A program made the translations under genes and the position numbers. 64,000 bases of DNA from Rhabditoides inermis (taxonomy: Eukaryota > Nematoda > Chromadorea > Rhabditida > Rhabditidae). Below the pieces are notes generated by a model that searched no databases, was not told the DNA's origin, and saw only the letters and a list, made by a program, of their open reading frames with translations. This document shows, piece after piece, positions 33,495-44,784 of the stretch. The stretch is from assembly GCA_963966185.1 (NCBI GenBank), contig CAWZYM010000158.1:497001-561000 (forward strand), in the 5' to 3' direction. Numbering within the stretch: the first letter of the stretch is position 1; each line of letters begins with the position of its first letter.

Positions 33495-35726
33495 TGGGAG
33501 CAGTGGACTGACCGCCATGTCCCTCTCGATGTTGAATGCGACGCGCCCGCCAGGCTGGCCGTCGTCGCCCTGCAATACAACCATGACCATGCCCATCCAT
33601 CACTCTACCCACCGGGGGCTGCTGGGCGTCAGTCTTCCGCTTCTTCACGTGCTGGTCCATCAGCGCCTCCCCGCGCGACTTCTCAAACACGTATCGTGTT
33701 GTTATCACGTATCACAAATACAGGACAAAATAGCCCATTCAGAATGTTTTGTACGAATAACCAGAGACTCCTCTTCGTGAACCGCATCGCGATACATGTG
33801 AATCAATGTCATTCAATGTGTGACTGACCGCGAGCTGCTGTGCCATGTGTGCCTGCTGGGCGTCCCTCTCTCGAATCGCCGCCTGTTCCGGATCCACTGC
33901 CAATGACGAACACGGCTCGTCCACTCCGCCGCTCTTCTCAACAAGCCACCATTCAGCACACAAATACATGAAACTCCCAATTCCTATTTCAAACCAAGAG
34001 AGGCGATAAAGATAGCGACACAGCTTGACTCCGTAGACATGCACACGACGCACCTCGAGGCGTCGCTTCTTCTCGGCGGGGGTCTCGGTCCACTCTCGAT
34101 GGCTGTCGGCAGTCGCCGGCGCCGCTCCACTCGCCTTCTGGAACGTGCGCGCACCCAGGCCAAAGTTGCCCATCTTCTTCGGAACACTCGTCATCCACTC
34201 TTCGCGGCGCACTGTGTTCTTCTGAAACATGTAATCAATGTTAATTACATTTACACATAATGTTATATATCTTTCAGCTACGCGATACGCGTTGAGAAGC
34301 ATTGAACTTATGACTGCGATCCCTCACGACAACACATTACTGGCTTTCACATAGATATGTTAGACACGATGTGTGTGGAGATCGAGATAATAATCTCTCA
34401 CCTCCCTCTCCTGCTCGTCCTTGATGGCTTTGAGGCGAAGGAGGTACTCGTATTCCGCCTGCTCCGCCGACACCGCACCTGCAACCATTAACATATAACA
34501 TCAATACTACTTTTTTTCAAAAACATGACAAACATAGTAAAATAACTACACGTGACAAAGCACAACAGTCTTCTTTCACCAGGCGGCAGTGGTCCGATGA
34601 CTCCATCGTCGTCGTCTTCGTCATCCCCCGGCACATCGACAGTCGAGGGGAACACCATACCGGGAGGGAGGGCAGGGCCCACACCGCCAACACGGGACGA
34701 ACTAGGCTGAAGCAAACATACAATACGTTTTGTTATATTATATTACAAATTACAACATCTAATTTGATGCATGCAAACTGAAGGTAACACCACCGTACCT
34801 CCTCGGCGGGTCCGGGCGGTAGCGGGCCGAAAAACTCTTCCTCCTCCTCCTCGTCCTCGTGCTCCTGCCAGGCAACAGATACGGACGCGTGACCAAATCA
34901 ACACACTCACCTCCCCATCTCCATTCGGAAGTAGCTCATGCGGTATGGCGGGGCCAATATGCCGCGGCTCCGGAGGATCCGACGACAGGTCTGCAAGTGC
35001 ACATGATATCGACGATCGCCTATCGTGTGACTTGTACCTATAAAAACGTTTATTTATCAGGAGACACTGACCGGCGACGGTGGGCAGCTGGGGTGTGGAG
35101 TGGCGGTGGGGGCGCTGGAGGTGCGGGGGCAGAGAGGGGCCGATCGAGGCAGGCAGCGAGGGCCCGACACACGCCGAGAGGGGCGCCGGCAAAGACGGGC
35201 CGATCGGAGAGCCGACGTGCGGCAGAGACGCGTCTGCAAAACATAAATGGAACTCAAAACAAGATCATGTCAAAAACAATAATTAAAAAAAAACTCACCC
35301 TGTCTGTGGGCGTTGGGATCGTCGGGATAGGCCTCGTCGTCCGTGCTCGGACGGCGCGGAAAACCGGGAGGCATGCAAGGACCTATACGACACGCAAGGC
35401 TATGTGATAAATAGGATACGATAACATACCAATGGTGACAGGATCGTCGACGCCGGGCAGATCGGACGACGACGCCACCGATGGCATCATTGGACCGATC
35501 GAGCGCGACGACGACGGCTCTACATTGAATGTATTACAAACAATCACAAACAATAATCGAGTACCTTCGACGATAGGTTCGTCATCCTCATCGTAGTCGA
35601 GGATCTCATCCTCCTGAATGAATCATGCAACAATTAGAAAGTAGTGCATGCGAGGCGAGGCAAAACTCGACTCACCTCGTCGTCAAGGGACGGCAGTTGC
35701 ATCGCGTCGTTCGCAACACGCGACAT
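33194..35726 (-). CDS. GPALPP1: GPALPP-motif protein (GPALPP1/KIAA1704 family)
   Basis: Minus-strand gene of about twelve short exons. The start MSRVANDAMQLPSLDDE leads into acidic linkers and repeated IGP(S/A)(L/M)PP-type motifs (RSIGPMMPS, GSPIGPSLPAPLS, VGPSLPASIGPSLPPHL, HIGPAIPHEL, FFGPLPPGP, VGPALPPGM, VIGPLPPG), the hallmark of the family. The C-terminal DUF3752 region follows: REEWMTSVPKKMGNFGLGAR, REWTETPAEKKRRLE, GEALMDQHVKKRKTDA, GRVAFNIERDMAV and DEIKKRCGQLSSRFGSSNNQ KYL-stop, colinear with the human protein. Probably nuclear; molecular function is not established. An intron contains a (GA)n run. Confidence 0.92.
33451..33489. repeat. (GA)n microsatellite
   Basis: About 19 GA units in an intron of GPALPP1. 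Confidence 0.95.
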
Positions 35727-36032
35727 CCACGTGACTGAAAACAAAGCAAACAAGTAAACAATACATACACGCAAACGTAAAGTATATATAAACAAATAAA
35801 AAAACAGGATAAAAAACACGTGTGTGAGATTTGAACCAACTCGCGTTGTGTAGCACTAATAAGCACAATTCATTGGCTGGAGCATGCACTCACATACAAC
35901 CGGGCGACTCGCCGCCGGGTTCGCGCCGAGTCGCCTCAGACTGATGCTGTAGATTACCATAGTCGTTGTGTGGTATTGTATAATACCATGCTTGTTAGTG
36001 ATTACCGGTAACTGAAAATGTCTATTTTCAGG
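35727..36032. other. GPALPP1 upstream region
   Basis: AT-rich promoter side of GPALPP1; no coding signal beyond the pseudogene that follows. Confidence 0.45.
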
Positions 36033-36546
36033 AAGTGTACATCTTCACCGATGTCTGTTGTGAGCACGTTCTTCACGGCGCTCCTGTTGCGGGAATCTGG
36101 ACGACAAAGTGGTGTGCCGAGATTGCACATCGGACGACGCAAAGGATGCTCTGCAGGTGAGCGCCTCAAATCACCTGGCTGCTTCATTCCTCTCCTCTTT
36201 TTAGACCAGTCCGTCCTGTGGGAAAGAGAGAAGAAGAGCTATCTAGGCGGCATGCTCACCCTCGTGTACGATCTCTACTTGGGAGTGGCGACGGTGAAGG
36301 CTGTGCTGACGATGGTGAAGCTGCAGAAGAGCTACGATTAGCTGAGCAAGGAGTTCATGGAGTCCCAGATTCGTGAACGATCCGAGATGGACTGTCTGGA
36401 GAGTGCGTACCAGGGCATAGCAGACCTATCTTGAAGCTGTTGAAAATGAGCGAGACTTGCTGCTACACGAGAATGAGAACCTGCGCAAGAAACTGCAAAT
36501 TATAACTCCGCTGCGCTACGTCATAACGCCAATTTTAAGTCTGTAA
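36033..36546 (+). pseudogene. Broken zinc-binding/coiled-coil gene
   Basis: Protein-like blocks in three frames. After an acceptor (TTTTCAG, 36030) one frame reads SVHLHRCLL-stop-ARSSR then SCCGNLDDKVVCRDCTSDDA KDALQ up to a donor (CAG|GTGAGC); the Cys pattern resembles a treble-clef or RING-like zinc site. After the next acceptor (TTTTAG) the frame shifts to VLWEREKKSYLGGMLTLVYD, ATVKAVLTMVKLQKSYD-stop-LSKEFMESQI and RERSEMDCLESAYQG; a further shift opens LEAVENERDLLLHENENLRK KLQ, a good coiled coil. At least two in-frame stops and two frame changes mark it as decayed. The parent family is not recognised. Confidence 0.5.
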
Positions 36547-38718
36547 CCGTAAACGCAAACGTAGGGGGAAGGACGTGCTAGGAAGGACGTGCTTTATTCG
36601 GGTAGAGAAACGCAATGTATGTGGGGTATAGCACCGTCGACTGGATCGGGCGACGGGGTCGCCTCATCTCTTGCTTGGTCTTGTTATCTTGGTATGCTGG
36701 TACCGGCTTGCGTGGCGAGAGCGTGGAAGATGAAAGGCAGCGACTGAACATGGGTCAAAAACTTACTTGGGCTGAATGTGCTGAAACACGTGAAAAAAGA
36801 CTGAAACATGAAAAAAGGATATTACCGTATACCAGTGGTGGGAGCGAAAAACGCAGCGCGAAATGAAGGGTACCACTTTATAGTATATTATAGTATTGAT
36901 ATCGCGCCTACGCAACGCTCACTGCCGGGGCGCGCCGCAGCCGAGTCCTTGTGCGTGCGGTACGGTAGGGTACGGTATCTAGTGCCGAGCAGGTGTGACA
37001 CGTGGTAACGACGTGCGCCGAGTGTCAGGAGTGTTTAGTATGCGGCGCTGATTTTGGTACGCGTAGAGATAGATATGGTAACTCGTATGCAGTACCGGCT
37101 ACACGGCATGCGTCATGGCCGCGTGCAGCGTGCGTGCAAGATGCGCAGTGAGCATGAAGGTGGCATTTGATTTGTCGTGGGCTCGTGTGAGAACAAGCCA
37201 CCGGGTGGGAGGGCGGAGGGTGGCCTGTCCTTGTTGCTGTGCGAAAGGGAGGGTGGAACAGCAACGCCTAGAATGGAGACTCGCCGCGCGGCCGGCCTAG
37301 CCAAGGCTAACAGCCAACAAGCCAAGGCTAACAGCCAACAAGCCAAGGCTAGTGTAAGCCCCGCCCACTGACCACACTTACTCGCAGACAGTGCACACTA
37401 ACCGCGCATTGCGTTTCCGACAAACTGAAAACACGCATTCTGGAAGAAAAGCAAGCCAGCGAAACCTCGACCTACGATCATCTGCCGTCTCTGCCTTTCC
37501 AGCCGTCCACAGTGGCATAGTACTTTCAGCACCTATCGTCTGTTCTTTCCGCGATCCGCGGCAACAGCAAGTCGGGACGCAAGAGCGCATAGACACAAAT
37601 AGAGCGCCCTCGTCTTCCACAAAAACAATGCCTTTTCCAACTTATTCATCCCTTTCCCTATGAAATACTGATTTTCCTTTTATCAACCTTTTTCTCCAAA
37701 TCGTACTAACCTTGACCATGTTCGTGTTCATGTTTAATCTCGATCAGCTTAGGGAAATTTATCAAACTGCAAAACGTTTTCATCTCTGTTGTTTGGGTTC
37801 TTGGATTCACTGCACTTTCGTGAACAGAAATCGGTTAAAAACAGTTCTGTGGCGTTCTGAGAGATGTGTCGTCACTGAGATGAGCGGCTGGGTTGATTGA
37901 ACTTATGCGCCATGATAGGTTAGAGACCTCTCCAGTTCTCCAGGAGCACGACTTGTGCGCAAGCACGTTCTATACGTTGTGGTAAACATTTTACGAGATC
38001 TGTGAATTCAAGGAAACACCGAAGCTCTACACGTCAAGAATGGTACTCTAATGGTCCAGGAATGATTATCGATCAAGTATCGTCTTCCCACCATGAACCT
38101 CGTCAGTCTACATGTCTTTCCCCGGCGTTAGCCTACAGTGGGTGGGCAAATCAGTCAGCCGCCAGTAGAGAGCGCAGAGAGCGCAGAGTGCGAGGCGGCA
38201 AAGTCGATAGACATGCGAGAGCACGCAAATAAATTCACATTCAAACTTTCGCGCGCGCGCAATTGATGATTGATTGATTGATTGAGATCTGTATCATGTT
38301 GATGACTAGGGCATCGATCAGGGATTGCTTTCGCATAATCCAAATCGCGTCGTTTGCGCGCGAACGGTGCAAAACCGCCATGACGCGCAAGTGGTCCGGG
38401 GCGATTTGAACTGGAGAGTTGGCGGAAACTTCAAGGTGCGTTCAGTCTCTTCGAAACGCCTCTGAAAAGCCTATGAAACCCCTTCGAAAACCCCTTCGAA
38501 AACGCCTATGAAACGGGTACACAACCCCCTTGCAAACGCCTATCACACGCGCACTCGCCTTCGATACTGCCTTCGAAAACGCCCTGGTAAACAAGTGAAA
38601 AAAGAGTCAAACGGGTGGTACTTTGATTCCGGTCTCAGCACGACTAAATTGAGTCGTAGAGGTCAGGTACTGTGGTGATGATAATGCACAGCTGATCGAC
38701 GGTCGGTGCGCCACCGCC
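36547..38718. other. Gene-poor stretch with minor degenerate repeats
   Basis: No supportable gene. Contains a 21-bp tandem repeat (AGCCAAGGCTAACAGCCAAC units, about 37299-37350) and a degenerate array of 11-bp CGAAAACGCCT-like units (about 38445-38590). Reading frames of 60-90 codons here lack family features. Confidence 0.5.
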
Positions 38719-39410
38719 TTTCTCTTTCTCTTTCTCTTTCTCTTTCTCTTTCTCTTTCTCTTTCTCTTTCTCTTTCTCTTTCTCTTTCTCTTTCTCTTTC
38801 TCTTTCTCTTTCTCTTTCTCTTTCTCTTTCTCTTTCTCTTTCTCTTTCTCTTTCTCTTTCTCTTTCTCGTTCTCGTTCTCGTTCTCGTTCTCGTTCTCGT
38901 TCTCGTTCTCGTTCTCGTTCTCGTTCTCGTTCTCGTTCTCGTTCTCGTTCTCGTTCTCGTTCTCGTTCTCGTTCTCGTTCTCGTTCTCGTTCTCGTTCTC
39001 GTTCTCGTTCTCGTTCTCGTTCTCGTTCTCGTTCTCGTTCTCGTTCTCGTTCTCGTTCTCGTTCTCGTTCTCGTTCTCGTTCTCGTTCTCGTTCTCGTTC
39101 TCGTTCTCGTTCTCGTTCTCGTTCTCGTTCTCGTTCTCGTTCTCGTTCTCGTTCTCGTTCTCGTTCTCGTTCTCGTTCTCGTTCTCGTTCTCGTTCTCGT
39201 TCTCGTTCTCGTTCTCGTTCTCGTTCTCGTTCTCGTTCTCGTTCTCGTTCTCGTTCTCGTTCTCGTTCTCGTTCTCGTTCTCGTTCTCGTTCTCGTTCTC
39301 GTTCTCGTTCTCGTTCTCGTTCTCGTTCTCGTTCTCTTCTCTTCTCTTCTCTTCTCTTTCTCTTTCTCTTTCTCTTTCTCTTTCTCTTTCTCTTTCTCTT
39401 TCTCTTTCTC
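38719..39410. repeat. Hexanucleotide satellite (TTTCTC)n-(GTTCTC)n-(TTTCTC)n
   Basis: About 690 bp in ordered blocks: TTTCTC to about 38868, then GTTCTC to about 39336, a short TTCTC pentamer patch, then TTTCTC to 39410. All are pure hexamer or pentamer arrays, producing spurious 250-codon Arg-Ser and Glu-Arg reading frames. The junction T-to-G change inside each unit happens once and stays uniform, as expected from expansion of two founder units. Confidence 0.97.
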
Positions 39411-39840
39411 ACATCTATAGCTAAACTGTATTCCCCTGGCGTCAGCCTACCAAGATCTTGCCTATATTGTATTCTTCACTTCTTATTGTTGTGATATATC
39501 TCTGCGTGCTAGAGCGTCGAAAATGTTTTTGGTTGTTTCGCGCATCTGACGACGACAAACATTGAGACGTTATTTTTTGTACATAATCGTATCACATTGA
39601 AACAGTGTTGTGGCGTGAAGCAATGGATTCCCATGTGATGAGGTGAAACATATGGTGATAATCAATTCCATGCGCTCACTGAACGCCAACTAGTCAGCTA
39701 CTAGTCACTTCAAACTAGTCACTACGGACAAGAACATATGTGGTTCCGTGTGTTCTGTCTACAATTACTCATATGGAGAGGTGAAATATTTTTGAACGAT
39801 TTCACGATTATGTTAGATACTTAAGTGTATGCATATATTC
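39411..39840. repeat. Upstream copy of a 430-bp tandem duplication
   Basis: Matches 40060-40489 base for base with one substitution noticed (aatCaattcc versus aatTaattcc). Its last 15 bp correspond to the beginning of the first recognised protease exon, after which the sequence switches abruptly into GTTCTC satellite. Confidence 0.95.
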
Positions 39841-40059
39841 TCGTTCTCGTTCTCGTTCTCGTTCTCGTTCTCGTTCTACGTTCTCGTTCTCGTTCTCGTT
39901 CTCGTTCTCGTTCTCGTTCTCGTTCTCGTTCTCGTTCTCGTTCTCGTTCTCGTTCTCGTTCTCGTTCTCGTTCTCGTTCTCGTTCTCGTTCTCGTTCTCG
40001 TTCTCGTTCTCTTTCTCTTTCTCTTTCTCTTTCTCTTTCTCTTTCTCTTTCTCTTTCTC
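39841..40059. repeat. Second (GTTCTC)n-(TTTCTC)n satellite block
   Basis: About 220 bp of the same hexamers in the same order as the first array, with one interruption near 39878. With the flanking 430 bp it forms a duplicated unit offset by 649 bp. Confidence 0.97.
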
Positions 40060-40489
40060 ACATCTATAGCTAAACTGTATTCCCCTGGCGTCAGCCTACC
40101 AAGATCTTGCCTATATTGTATTCTTCACTTCTTATTGTTGTGATATATCTCTGCGTGCTAGAGCGTCGAAAATGTTTTTGGTTGTTTCGCGCATCTGACG
40201 ACGACAAACATTGAGACGTTATTTTTTGTACATAATCGTATCACATTGAAACAGTGTTGTGGCGTGAAGCAATGGATTCCCATGTGATGAGGTGAAACAT
40301 ATGGTGATAATTAATTCCATGCGCTCACTGAACGCCAACTAGTCAGCTACTAGTCACTTCAAACTAGTCACTACGGACAAGAACATATGTGGTTCCGTGT
40401 GTTCTGTCTACAATTACTCATATGGAGAGGTGAAATATTTTTGAACGATTTCACGATTATGTTAGATACTTAAGTGTATGCATATATTC
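40060..40489. repeat. Downstream copy of the 430-bp tandem duplication
   Basis: Ends inside the protease exon that begins at 40475. See the upstream copy at 39411-39840. Confidence 0.95.
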
Positions 40490-41958
40490 CGGCGTGTCCG
40501 GAAGCTGAAGATCTTTTTGAGGAGCCTTCCCCGATGGAGGAAGAGAAACTGAATGAGTACGTTGAAAAGGGAAAGACTACAATAAAAACTAACTGCAGAG
40601 AAGAGAACGAGAAACGGAAGTTCACCTGTGGTCAGAACATTCTAACCATGCCGAAGTCAGTATTCAAGAATAGCGGACCGCCAGCGAAGGAAAACGAAGT
40701 GCCTTCCGCAGTCAGTATTGACTTCGGTAGGATAATGATTGCCAGATCAATTATGATTAGCTGTACTCACCTATGTATTTGTATTGATTGTTTTGCAGAC
40801 GGTAAGCAGGGTTGTACGGGGACGCTGATCTCGAATCGACATGTGATCACTGCCGCACACTGCATCGATGCGCAAGAAGAGAGACTGCAGATTGTAAGAA
40901 GGTGGGCGCCAATTTTGAAAAAAAAGTCTTCGAACAGCTTTTGAATCGTCATCCGATCTGGTTGTCATGGCAGCTGCGAAAAAGTTTCGCAGAGACTGAC
41001 AGAGGATTTAGCCGAAGCGGGTTGGAGTATCCCCGCTCTGATCTGTACGGTGTCCGAGTGACGACTGGAGTCCACTCCAAGAGGTCAACGTCTGGGAAGC
41101 CGGATGATGTGAGGAATGTGTTGGAAGTCGCGTATCCCATCAAGTACAATGACGGAGGGAAGATATACCACATACCAGACATAGCGATATTGCTGCTTGA
41201 CTCGGTTAGTTTGATATTAAGATATTATATAGCACTAATCATGAAAACCTTTCAGCCTGTGAGCAAATCGCCGGCATGCATACAGTCAGCAAACGAGCCG
41301 CGTCCTAGCAGAACAATCCTATCCGCGGGGTTCGGAAGAGTTTCGCTTAGTGAGTGAAGAGCTCGTGATTGTACAGTGACTCTCTTCGAAATTGTCACTG
41401 AAGCAGTAGCGCGAAGGCATTCGAGGAGCTGTATTGCAGAGGGCGCCAAATCTTCTGTGATGCGAGTGGAAAAGCTGATGCTAGCTAGTGACTGCGAGGA
41501 GGAGAGCCACAACAAACTACTCGTCTGCACATCGCCCGTTGTACTCTACGGAGTAGGTTTCATTATGATTGCTTTGTGGTCCATTTCTTAGGGTGATTCC
41601 GGGAGTGGCATCATCTGGAAGCACGCCAACACCAGCCAACACATACTCGGGGGCGTGGTCATTCAGGTAAGAGAGGCTTCCCTTCCACCGATACTCTAAC
41701 AATCTATCAGAGCAACAACCCGCACTCCAAGGTGCGAGGAATGATCAATGTGTGCACTGATATCCAGTTCTTCGATGGCTGGATATGTCTTCTCACGGGC
41801 GTATGCAATCGACCGCCCGAACCAGACACCTTCCAGAGGGTGACAATGAAGACACTCTCACTCAGTATGAGCCTCTTTTGTAGATCCCGACTCTGAAATG
41901 GATCAGTGGTTTTCCTGGCGACGGTGACTTGTGGCAGATCAAAATTATTCAGAATTAG
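40475..41958 (+). CDS. Trypsin-like serine protease homologue (DUF316/S1 type), 5' exon not found
   Basis: Multi-exon gene reading VYAYIPACPEAEDLFEEPSP MEEEKLNEY, then REENEKRKFTCGQ, DGKQGCTGTLISNRHVITAA HC, SDLYGVRVTTGVHSKRSTSG, IPDIAILLLDS, SHNKLLVCTSPVVLYG, GDSGSGIIWKHANTSQHILG GVV and a C-terminal extension ending DLWQIKIIQN-stop. All three catalytic residues are present in context: His in TAAHC, Asp in DIAILLL, Ser in GDSGSG. The Cys-rich C-terminal DxWICxLTGVCN segment resembles nematode-specific DUF316 trypsin relatives. By comparison with the paralogue at 44785 a signal-peptide exon should precede 40475, but the satellite and duplication occupy that place. A 37-bp intron (from about 40561) is inferred by alignment to the paralogue. 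Probably secreted. Confidence 0.8.
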
Positions 41959-42475
41959 AAATAATGCTGTTTTATATAATATTTTATACGATGATTTTTG
42001 CATTGTGCCACTGTTATTAGGTTCGCTATACAATAGGAGAACACATTTTCTAACAATATCTATGAAGATCGTGGACGCGTGGGTTGCCTGATAAAATTAT
42101 TGGCACAATTTTGATGAATTAGTGTGTATGCATCGAATGACAGGGGAAATGTTTGAATATCGGTACAACCTGGTTTGGCGAAAATATGAGAAATCTATTG
42201 AAAGCTAGGTGAACGGCTAAAAAAATGAAAGACGCGTGCGTGGTTTTATCTGTACAAATATTTGTCGTTAGGAAGCGTACAGAAATAACCAAATCCGCAT
42301 AAATAATCACATTGATGAAAAATAAAACTACTGTTTGCACAACTGCGATACGTGTTTCTGTGATTGACATACACACATTAATGGAGTTCCTATTTATTCT
42401 GTTTGAAACTACACAGTTAAAATTTGGGTTATATGTAAAATATCATACTAAACACACATCGTCATTTATCGGTTT

Positions 42476-44021
42476 TCAGTGTTGAAGTCCCTGTGAATGG
42501 TTGTTGAGGGTCCTCCAAATCGACCCCGGAACAATGGATCCCTTGTTTCTTCTCCTACCCAGCCCGCACTCCGATCGCAGAGAAGGATTGGTGGCCAGAA
42601 GAACCTACAAACTTATACTAATGCACAAACGTACTCCTTCTCACAATCCTGCTACTCTATTACTGAAATAGAGAGATAGTATGAGAAGAAACAGAAAACA
42701 TGCGATATTAGTACAATAAATAAATTGACAAACTCACCCATGGGAGAGAGGCTGTAGGCGCATCATAGAAATATCCACTCAGTGCGAACAGAAAGTCAAA
42801 CATGTTTGGAGTAGAAAAGAAGTAGAAGAGAAGAATCTGGAACATTATCTGGATATAGAAAGAAAATGGAAATAGAGAAGTGAGAGTGAGGAAGAAAAAA
42901 GAGAGAGGGAAAGAGAGAGGTACAGAAACAATATTTCCACCTCACCGGAAATACGACCCTAATGATCATAGTAAAGAACATAACAAAAGCGAGTGTGAAA
43001 AGCTTTTTCTCAGTAGCACTAGAGGTGGACTGAAAAGATTGTTCTCATGAGTAGACACTGCTTTTATATGTCTATGTGTTTTTTATGTACTTTCAGATAT
43101 CTCTTGTTGATGTGAAAAATGGTAGAGATGAATGCTGGGAAGAGGAGAGCTACGGACACCGCACCCTCCACAGCTATGATGATCTGGTGGTTCATCTGAA
43201 AGCATCCCTCCCTCCCTCCATCCATTCATCCATCCCTCTCACCCATAGAAACGTTGGGAACTGTGCGATGGAGAGTCCGGCGGAACTGGGAGAGAAGAAG
43301 GCGCGGTCATAGAGCATGTGCCAAGTTGTGGCGAGTGGTAGAAGGGAGCAGAGGAGGAGGAGGACGCGAGTGAAACCCCGTGTCCACACCTCAACCAAAC
43401 TATTCTCACATCATCTCTATACATTGTTTTTTCTCTTTCTCGATTCCTACACTTTTAGCGTTCACGAGAATAATTTGTTTATGACTACGTGGTGTTACCT
43501 TGGAGTAATTCAGCATCCAGACAGCGCTGAGTCTGTTCAGATCAATCGCGATCATCACGTACATTTGAAGAAACTGTATGTAGTATCCGAAAAAGAATGA
43601 CACTGCCACTATTCGAGAGCGGTTGCACAAATTTGCCATGTCAATAAGCTCCTGAAAAAATAAACACACTGTAACCTTCATCACGACTTACCTGACAATA
43701 GAAACCAAGTTTTATGAACCGTGCAGTTGGAAAGTCATGAATCGTATAAACAACACTCTGAAAACACACTCTTCCGCGTTTTTCAGGTAAACTATCTCAA
43801 CTAAAATCAGCAAAACTTTGAGTAGACTGTAAAACGAGTTGCAGTATTTTGTATTTTTACTTGCCCAAAAAACGTACAAAATCCTGATACACAATAAGAA
43901 CGACGGAAATGTGTAGATGGACTGAACTGAAAAAAATCCTTTTTTTCATAAAAATTGGGATGTGCGATAATTGATAAACACAAAATAAACATTAAGAACT
44001 ATATAATTGACTGACCGGCAT
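42476..44021 (-). CDS. Seven-transmembrane chemoreceptor, Srg/Srv type
   Basis: Minus-strand gene of about nine exons. Reading: MPSIYTFPSFLLCIRILYVF (TM1), NTKYCNSFYSLLKSVVYTIH, ARFIKLGFYCQELIDMANLC, VAVSFFFGYYIQFLQMYVMI (TM3) followed by AIDLNRLSAVW, VLLLLCSLLPLATTWHMLYD (TM4), QIIIAVEGAVSVALLFPAFI (TM5), EKKLFTLAFVMFFTMIIRVV (TM6), FQILLFYFFSTPNMFDFLFA (TM7), PTASLPW and a basic tail. The FYSLL after TM1 and the DLNR after TM3 fit the Srg superfamily of nematode chemosensory GPCRs. It has an intact frame across all exons read. Start chosen at the two-codon exon (44021) because phase fits the next exon. Nested between the two protease paralogues on the opposite strand. The subfamily (Srg, Srv or Srt) is not resolved. 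Confidence 0.75.
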
Positions 44022-44784
44022 AGTGTATCCTGGCAGGAATAGCAGACTGACTCGAACAGTTTCTCCAATCATTTCTCCACACCCAATCAAGGGGCCAGAC
44101 GTCTCCGGGTTGAAGAGAACACATATACACAGAAGTATTCCGTATATGTCATCAGTTGCAATACTAAACACTATTGATGCATTGCTACAAAAAAGCTATC
44201 ACTCGTTCATGTATTTTAATACTAGTACTACCGCACTCACTCACCTTTTTTCATCACTTTCACTTCCGCGTCCCACTAACCCAATCGTATTCACAGTATT
44301 ACCACTACGCAAACTGCTGATTGAATGAATGCGTATAGAACACAGAAATACGTATTCAAGAAAGTGGTAATGTGCACGCAAATTATTTGTAAAAAGAAGC
44401 GGACCTTTTTTGTGTGCAAATCTGATGAATGGAAATAAAGCTCTTTCATTCAATAATTTCGTTCAATGGTATGACCATTGCTCTGAAAGTCGATTTCCCG
44501 CTATGTCAGAGAAACTTGCTGTTATTTTTCCTAAACTATCGTTCGTACGTCTTTCAATTGCTTGTAAACAGCTGGAAAATTTGCTAGAACTTGGCCAATA
44601 CTGAAATGGTCTCGCACAAAACACAATATTGTGTCATTTGATCGTGTGTCACCCAATCACTTGATCGATCGACTCGGCGTGAAAAACCCCCGTCATATTG
44701 TCAAGCTCATTAATTCCTTGCTAACATTTTCCCCACCCCATTTTTTCGCCTTCGATTTGTTGTGTATTGACTACACCAGTCGAA

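Noticed and set aside
38663..39494. Long Arg-Ser, Glu-Arg and Leu-Val repeat reading frames on both strands
   Set aside because: They are the translation of a pure hexanucleotide satellite; length comes from absence of stops in the repeat, not selection.
38719..40059. CRISPR-like or telomeric array
   Set aside because: No spacers between repeats, eukaryotic context, and the unit is not the nematode telomere repeat TTAGGC.
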